DNA of 52,682 bases, taken from positions 1-52,682 of the forward strand of contig CAKZJX010000024.1 in the NCBI GenBank assembly GCA_937120535.1. The letters are read 5' to 3'. Numbering within the stretch: the stretch's first letter is position 1; every line of letters begins with the position of its first letter. Below the pieces are notes generated by a model. The model was not told the DNA's origin, did no database searches, and worked only from the letters and a program-made list of their open reading frames with translations. Shown here piece after piece: positions 51,192 to 52,682 of this stretch. The position numbers were made by a program, and so were the translations under genes. This DNA is from an uncultured Anaerolineae bacterium (GTDB lineage: Bacteria; Chloroflexota; Anaerolineae; Anaerolineales; Villigracilaceae).

Positions 51192-52563
51192 TTTGCCTTC
51201 GGTCGATCAACTGCTTCAGACGCCGCGCCTGCAGGGGCGGATCCTGCACTACGGGCGGCCGCTCGTCGTACAGGCGCTGCGATTCGCGCTCGACGAGGCG
51301 CGGGCCGCGGCCAAAACTGGCGCTGACCTCCCCCCGCGCGACGTCCTGCTCGCCCGCGCAGAGCATCTGCTCGAAGCCTGGACTCGTCCCTCGTTGCGGC
51401 CGGTGATCAACGCTACCGGCGTGATCCTGCATACCAACCTGGGTCGGGCCCCCCTGAGCCAGCCGGCCCTCGAAGCAATGACGGCCGCTGCCCAGGCCTA
51501 TTCCACCCTGGAGTTTGACCTGGTTAGCGGCAAGCGCGGCTCGCGCTCAGTGCACGTAGAAGGCCTGCTCACACGCCTGACCGGCGCCGAGGCCGCCCTG
51601 GTGGTCAACAACAATGCTGGGGCGGTGCTCTTAGCCCTTTCGACCCTGGCCCGCGGCAAAAAAGTGGCCATTGCCCGCTCGCAGTTGGTGGAGATCGGTG
51701 GCTCGTTTCGCCTGCCTGACGTGATGAAACAATCGGGCGCCAAACTGTTGGAAGTGGGCACCACCAACAAAGTGCGCATCAGCGATTATCAGGAGGCCAT
51801 CGCCCAGGGCGCAGCCGTGATCCTACGCGCCCACCATTCAAACTTCAAGATCATCGGCTTCACCGAAGAGCCAACCCTGGCCGACCTGGCCGCCTTGGCC
51901 CACCGCCACGGGCTGCCGTTGATCGACGACCTGGGCTCGGGCACCCTGCTCGACACGGCGACGTTCGGCTTGGGGCACGAGCCCATGGTGCAAGAGTCGC
52001 TGGCTGCCGGCGCCGACCTGGTCTGCTTCTCCGGCGATAAGCTGCTGGGCGGGCCTCAGGCCGGCATTGTAGTAGGCCGGGTAGAGCTGGTGAACCGCCT
52101 CAAGAAACATCCGCTGGCGCGAGCGCTGCGGGCTGATAAGCTCTGCCTGGCGGCGTTGCATGCCACCCTGTTGCACTACCTGAAGGATGAGGCGACGAGT
52201 CGCATCCCGGTGTGGAGGATGATCTCGATGTCGGCCGAGCAGGTTCGGGGTCGCGCAGAGGCGTGGCGTAGCCGTTTGGGACGGGGTGAGGTGGTTCGGG
52301 CTGAATCGACCGTCGGAGGGGGCAGCCTGCCCGAGGAAGTTCTTCCTACGTTCGTCCTGGCCTTGGATGTGAAGCACCTCAATCGCTTTTTGAAACGCCT
52401 GCGGGAGGCCGATCCGCCGGTGATCGCCCGCGTTGCCGACGATCGGGTGCTGCTTGACCCGCGCACAGTGTTGCCCGAGCAGGAGGAGAGTTTGCTGACA
52501 ATTTTGCAGACCTTGCTTTTAGAGACCTTTGGCGTTGGCGCCCAAATCGATGAACAGGCATAA
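51172..52563 (+). CDS. selA: L-seryl-tRNA(Sec) selenium transferase
   Basis: 463 residues, the normal SelA length. The pyridoxal phosphate lysine is in CFSGDKLLGGPQAGIVVG. LRPVINATGVILHTNLGRAP, the DLVSGKRGSR motif and VNNNAGAVLLALSTLARGKK also fit. SelA turns Ser-tRNA(Sec) into Sec-tRNA(Sec) using selenophosphate. Its presence predicts selenoproteins somewhere in the genome. I looked at the redox genes here for in-frame TGA codons inside cysteine motifs and saw none. ATG 51172 lies within the preceding gene. Confidence 0.94.
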   Translation: MTINLRDLPSVDQLLQTPRLQGRILHYGRPLVVQALRFALDEARAAAKTGADLPPRDVLLARAEHLLEAWTRPSLRPVINATGVILHTNLGRAPLSQPALEAMTAAAQAYSTLEFDLVSGKRGSRSVHVEGLLTRLTGAEAALVVNNNAGAVLLALSTLARGKKVAIARSQLVEIGGSFRLPDVMKQSGAKLLEVGTTNKVRISDYQEAIAQGAAVILRAHHSNFKIIGFTEEPTLADLAALAHRHGLPLIDDLGSGTLLDTATFGLGHEPMVQESLAAGADLVCFSGDKLLGGPQAGIVVGRVELVNRLKKHPLARALRADKLCLAALHATLLHYLKDEATSRIPVWRMISMSAEQVRGRAEAWRSRLGRGEVVRAESTVGGGSLPEEVLPTFVLALDVKHLNRFLKRLREADPPVIARVADDRVLLDPRTVLPEQEESLLTILQTLLLETFGVGAQIDEQA

Positions 52564-52602
52564 TGCGCCCCATCGATCTTCGGAAAGGTCAGGCGGCCTC
52601 TC

Positions 52603-52628
52603 CAGAGTGCGCAGAGGACACGGAGATT
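52603..52628 (+). repeat. 26-bp direct repeat, copy 1
   Basis: The unit begins CAGAGTGCGCAGAGGACACG and ends GAGATT. It recurs exactly at 52657-52682, 54 bases further on, which is the edge of the window. The purine-rich 'cagag' pattern resembles dispersed intergenic repeats seen in several environmental bacteria. Confidence 0.75.
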
Positions 52629-52656
52629 CTAAAGCTCTCTTGCTCAGGGTTTACCG

Positions 52657-52682
52657 CAGAGTGCGCAGAGGACACGGAGATT
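52657..52682 (+). repeat. 26-bp direct repeat, copy 2 (window edge)
   Basis: Identical to the copy at 52603-52628, with flanking ACCG instead of CTCC on the left. It runs to the last base, so the array may continue outside the window. Confidence 0.75.

Overview
The window reads as chromosomal DNA from a high-GC bacterium, most probably a member of the Chloroflexota. The reasons are inferential: no outer-membrane or LPS genes, frequent TTG/GTG starts, Thr/Pro-rich lipoproteins, NB-ARC and IS701-like debris, a -10 box lying directly upstream of several start codons, and an mreBCD-mrdA-minCDE-rodA gene order. I saw no rRNA, tRNA or CRISPR array.

Layout. Positions 181-3725 (+) hold the classic origin-proximal block rpmH-rnpA-yidD-(PQQ-propeller lipoprotein)-yidC-khpB. 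Positions 3845-6349 are a scarred segment: an SDR that lacks its catalytic lysine, an IS701-like transposase stump, a frameshifted NB-ARC gene and an orphan CoA-transferase alpha subunit. Positions 6385-13124 (-) carry a P5C/aldehyde dehydrogenase with a Lys/Ala tail, folB, an acyl-CoA dehydrogenase, a DsrE-fold protein, a DUF2007-type protein, a YwiC-like membrane protein, a thioredoxin fused to a membrane domain, and a DegV protein. Positions 13265-22470 (+) form a cell-shape and division block (mreBCD, PBP2, minCDE, rodA) followed by gltX. Positions 22530-26835 (-) encode two paralogous lipoproteins, a thioredoxin and a NarL-type two-component system.

The centre of interest is 26979-45329: 18 co-directional genes with mostly short gaps, which I read as a sulfur-oxidising heterodisulfide-reductase-like (sHdr) pathway of the Etf-linked kind. 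In order: TusA, two DsrE-type sulfur carriers, sHdrC1, sHdrB1, sHdrA, sHdrH, a fused C2-B2 subunit (sHdrB3-like), EtfB, EtfA, a membrane cytochrome b/Fe-S/CCG protein (ETF:menaquinone oxidoreductase, EMO-like), a small zinc-finger protein, two GcvH-like lipoate-binding proteins (LbpA), a lipoate-protein ligase, a FabL-like reductase, a fused Fe-S/NrfD membrane subunit, and a cytoplasmic molybdopterin oxidoreductase that resembles SoeA. The inferred flow is: TusA and the DsrE proteins deliver sulfane sulfur; LbpA presents it on dihydrolipoate; sHdr oxidises it to sulfite; electrons go through EtfAB and the EMO-like protein to menaquinone; and the SoeA/SoeBC-like enzyme oxidises sulfite to sulfate, also feeding the quinone pool. 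A divergent histidine kinase/response regulator pair shares the promoter region and may control the cluster.

Positions 45360-46418 encode a DUF2270-type membrane protein. An AidB-like acyl-CoA dehydrogenase (-), a gene-poor gap with coding-like debris, a hydroxyproline-epimerase/FAD-dehydrogenase pair, a small membrane protein and selA follow. The window ends inside a pair of 26-bp direct repeats.
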